In this document: piece by piece, positions 63,030 through 64,000 of the stretch
Layout of the letters: each line of letters opens with the position of its first letter
How positions within the stretch are numbered: position 1 is the stretch's first letter
From: Methylophilus sp. 14
GTDB taxonomy: Bacteria; Pseudomonadota; Gammaproteobacteria; Burkholderiales; Methylophilaceae
Direction of reading: 5' to 3'
DNA length: 64,000 bases
Assembly (NCBI RefSeq): GCF_015354345.1
Contig: NZ_JADKYS010000002.1
Location: forward strand, 558,001-622,000
Program-made: the position numbers and the translations under genes
Notes under the pieces: model-generated
Database searches by the model: none
Seen by the model: only the letters and a program-made list of their open reading frames with translations
What the model was told of the DNA's origin: nothing

Positions 63030-64000
63030 ATGAGCAGTCAAAACTCTTCAAACAATTCTTTCGTGGTTTGGCGTCTGCTGGACGGCAAACCGGGCCATGA
63101 GCATCAGTCCTTAGGCCTGGTCAATGCCATGCAGCAGCGTTTGGCGATGCAAGTGGTGGATATTCCTGTGGGCCGTAGCGGCGCTGGCTGGTTATACCTG
63201 GCGGCAGGTGTCTGGCCTGCTGGCAAATCGCTGCCAAAGCCGGATTTAATTGTGGGTGCCGGTCATGCCACACACGGCCATATGCTGGCGGCCAAGCGTG
63301 CTTACGGTGGACAAACCGTGTGCATGATGCAGCCGAGCCTGCCTGCCGAACTATTCGATGTTTGCCTGATTCCTGAGCACGACCAATACCGTGGCTTTTC
63401 CAGTTTTATCGAAACACGTGGTGTGATTAACCATATCCAGCCTGCAAGCGCCGAGAAAAAAGACAGCAATCAGGTGCTGATTATGGTTGGTGGCCCCAGC
63501 AAGCATTTTGAGTGGGACGAGTTAGGCGTGATTGCGCAAGTCTATGACCTGGTGCGCAAGCATGTTGACGTCAATTTTATATTAACCACTTCCAGACGCA
63601 CGCCTGCCAGTTTTGTGTCGGCCATGCAGCGCGTCAAACTAGCTAACCTGACGATTATCCCGATTGCCGATACGCATAAAGACTGGGTGCAAACGACATT
63701 GGCACGTGTGTCTAGCGCCTGGGTGACTGAGGACTCTGTTTCTATGGTCTATGAAGCACTCACGGCGCAAGTGGCGGTCGGCCTGATTAGTCTCTCCGCC
63801 AAGGGCAAGAGCCGGGTCAGCCGCGGTATCGAAAAGTTAATCGACCGCCAACTGGTCACGCGTTACGACCCTTACGGGGTATACCGCCAGTTTATGCGGC
63901 CTGTGCTGGGGTTTAATGAAGCCGGGCGCTGCTGCGACGCGTTGCTGGCCCATTTTAGCGAATCTTCTGCAGGCCGTCGCTTGGTGTCACGACTCACTTA
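63030..64000 (+). CDS. ELM1-family (mitochondrial fission ELM1-like/COG3660) protein, 3' truncated
   Basis: An open frame starts at ATG 63030 and runs to the window edge without a stop (323 visible codons), so the gene continues beyond it. The product opens VVWRLLDGKPGHEHQSLGLVNA near 12, then LPKPDLIVGAGHATHG near 69, MMQPSLPAELFDVCLIPEHDQ-type sequence near 100 and LIMVGGPSKHFEWDE near 150. TTSRRTPASF near 190 and the late TEDSVSMVYEAL near 233 are typical. This matches the glycosyltransferase-like ELM1 (COG3660) family, of unknown bacterial function. Confidence 0.85.
   Translation, partial: MSSQNSSNNSFVVWRLLDGKPGHEHQSLGLVNAMQQRLAMQVVDIPVGRSGAGWLYLAAGVWPAGKSLPKPDLIVGAGHATHGHMLAAKRAYGGQTVCMMQPSLPAELFDVCLIPEHDQYRGFSSFIETRGVINHIQPASAEKKDSNQVLIMVGGPSKHFEWDELGVIAQVYDLVRKHVDVNFILTTSRRTPASFVSAMQRVKLANLTIIPIADTHKDWVQTTLARVSSAWVTEDSVSMVYEALTAQVAVGLISLSAKGKSRVSRGIEKLIDRQLVTRYDPYGVYRQFMRPVLGFNEAGRCCDALLAHFSESSAGRRLVSRLT

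Noticed and set aside
1-64000. CRISPR arrays, tRNA/rRNA genes, transposases and integrases
   Set aside because: I looked for regularly spaced repeats, tRNA-like cloverleaf sequences and known recombinase motifs on both strands by eye and found none. A tRNAscan or CRISPR search was not possible.

Overview
The window looks like a chromosome segment of a betaproteobacterium, most likely a methylotroph of the Methylophilaceae (Methylophilus, Methylovorus or Methylotenera type). This is inferred from gene content and order: lepA-lepB-DUF4845-rnc-era-recO-pdxJ-acpS; rpoE-rseA-mucB-mucD beside nadB; a DUF3683-type FAD/Fe-S oxidoreductase; and an fbp-fba-tpiA operon of the kind used in ribulose monophosphate sugar recycling. 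Base composition is moderate, coding is dense on both strands, and I see no rRNA, tRNA, CRISPR array, transposase or integrase.

Layout. 1-4.5 kb: end of a large FAD/Fe-S oxidoreductase, a 41-residue DUF3149 membrane protein, pyrD and a glutathione S-transferase. 4.5-5.3 kb: a repeat-filled gap. 5.3-11.2 kb: miaB-phoH, cysG and an OmpR/EnvZ-type two-component system. 11.6-15.8 kb: a secreted EF-hand protein, a FemAB-like acyltransferase, a solo repeat half, an SDR and a TIGR03790 protein. 15.8-19.5 kb: phoR behind a PHO box, a lipoprotein, a ribosomal oxygenase and an Ala/Pro/Glu-repeat lipoprotein. 19.6-25.9 kb: tpiA copy 1, ybeY, scpAB, a molybdate cluster (short ModE, its operator, modABC), slyD and a secreted nuclease. 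25.9-31.6 kb: nadB and the sigma-E envelope-stress locus. 31.7-39.9 kb: lepA to tcdA. 40.1-44.8 kb: fbp, fba, tpiA copy 2, DUF2256 and an Fe-S photolyase in one tightly packed run. 44.8-50.8 kb: polyphosphate genes (ppk, sixA, ppx) around a ParA-like ATPase and a histone-H1-like protein. 50.9-64 kb: an outer-membrane protein, a repeat, a hypothetical gene, htpG behind a heat-shock promoter, a foreign-looking OLD-type ATPase/Toprim gene plus membrane protein, a FadL porin, glgP, a DUF4197 protein and a truncated ELM1-family gene.

The genes link central carbon flow (fbp, fba, two tpiA, glgP), phosphate and polyphosphate control (phoR, ppk, ppx, sixA; phoR and ppk have candidate PHO boxes with the same spacing to the -10), envelope stress (sigma-E and htpG promoters are readable) and RNA/protein housekeeping.

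Two items deserve most attention. First, an imperfect-palindromic intergenic element of about 545-585 bp occurs complete three times and once as a half. Its arms carry a hairpin whose stem sequence changes between copies while pairing is kept. Second, an island at about 55.1-58.1 kb holds an OLD-like putative defence ATPase, with integron attC-like sequence at its gene boundaries.
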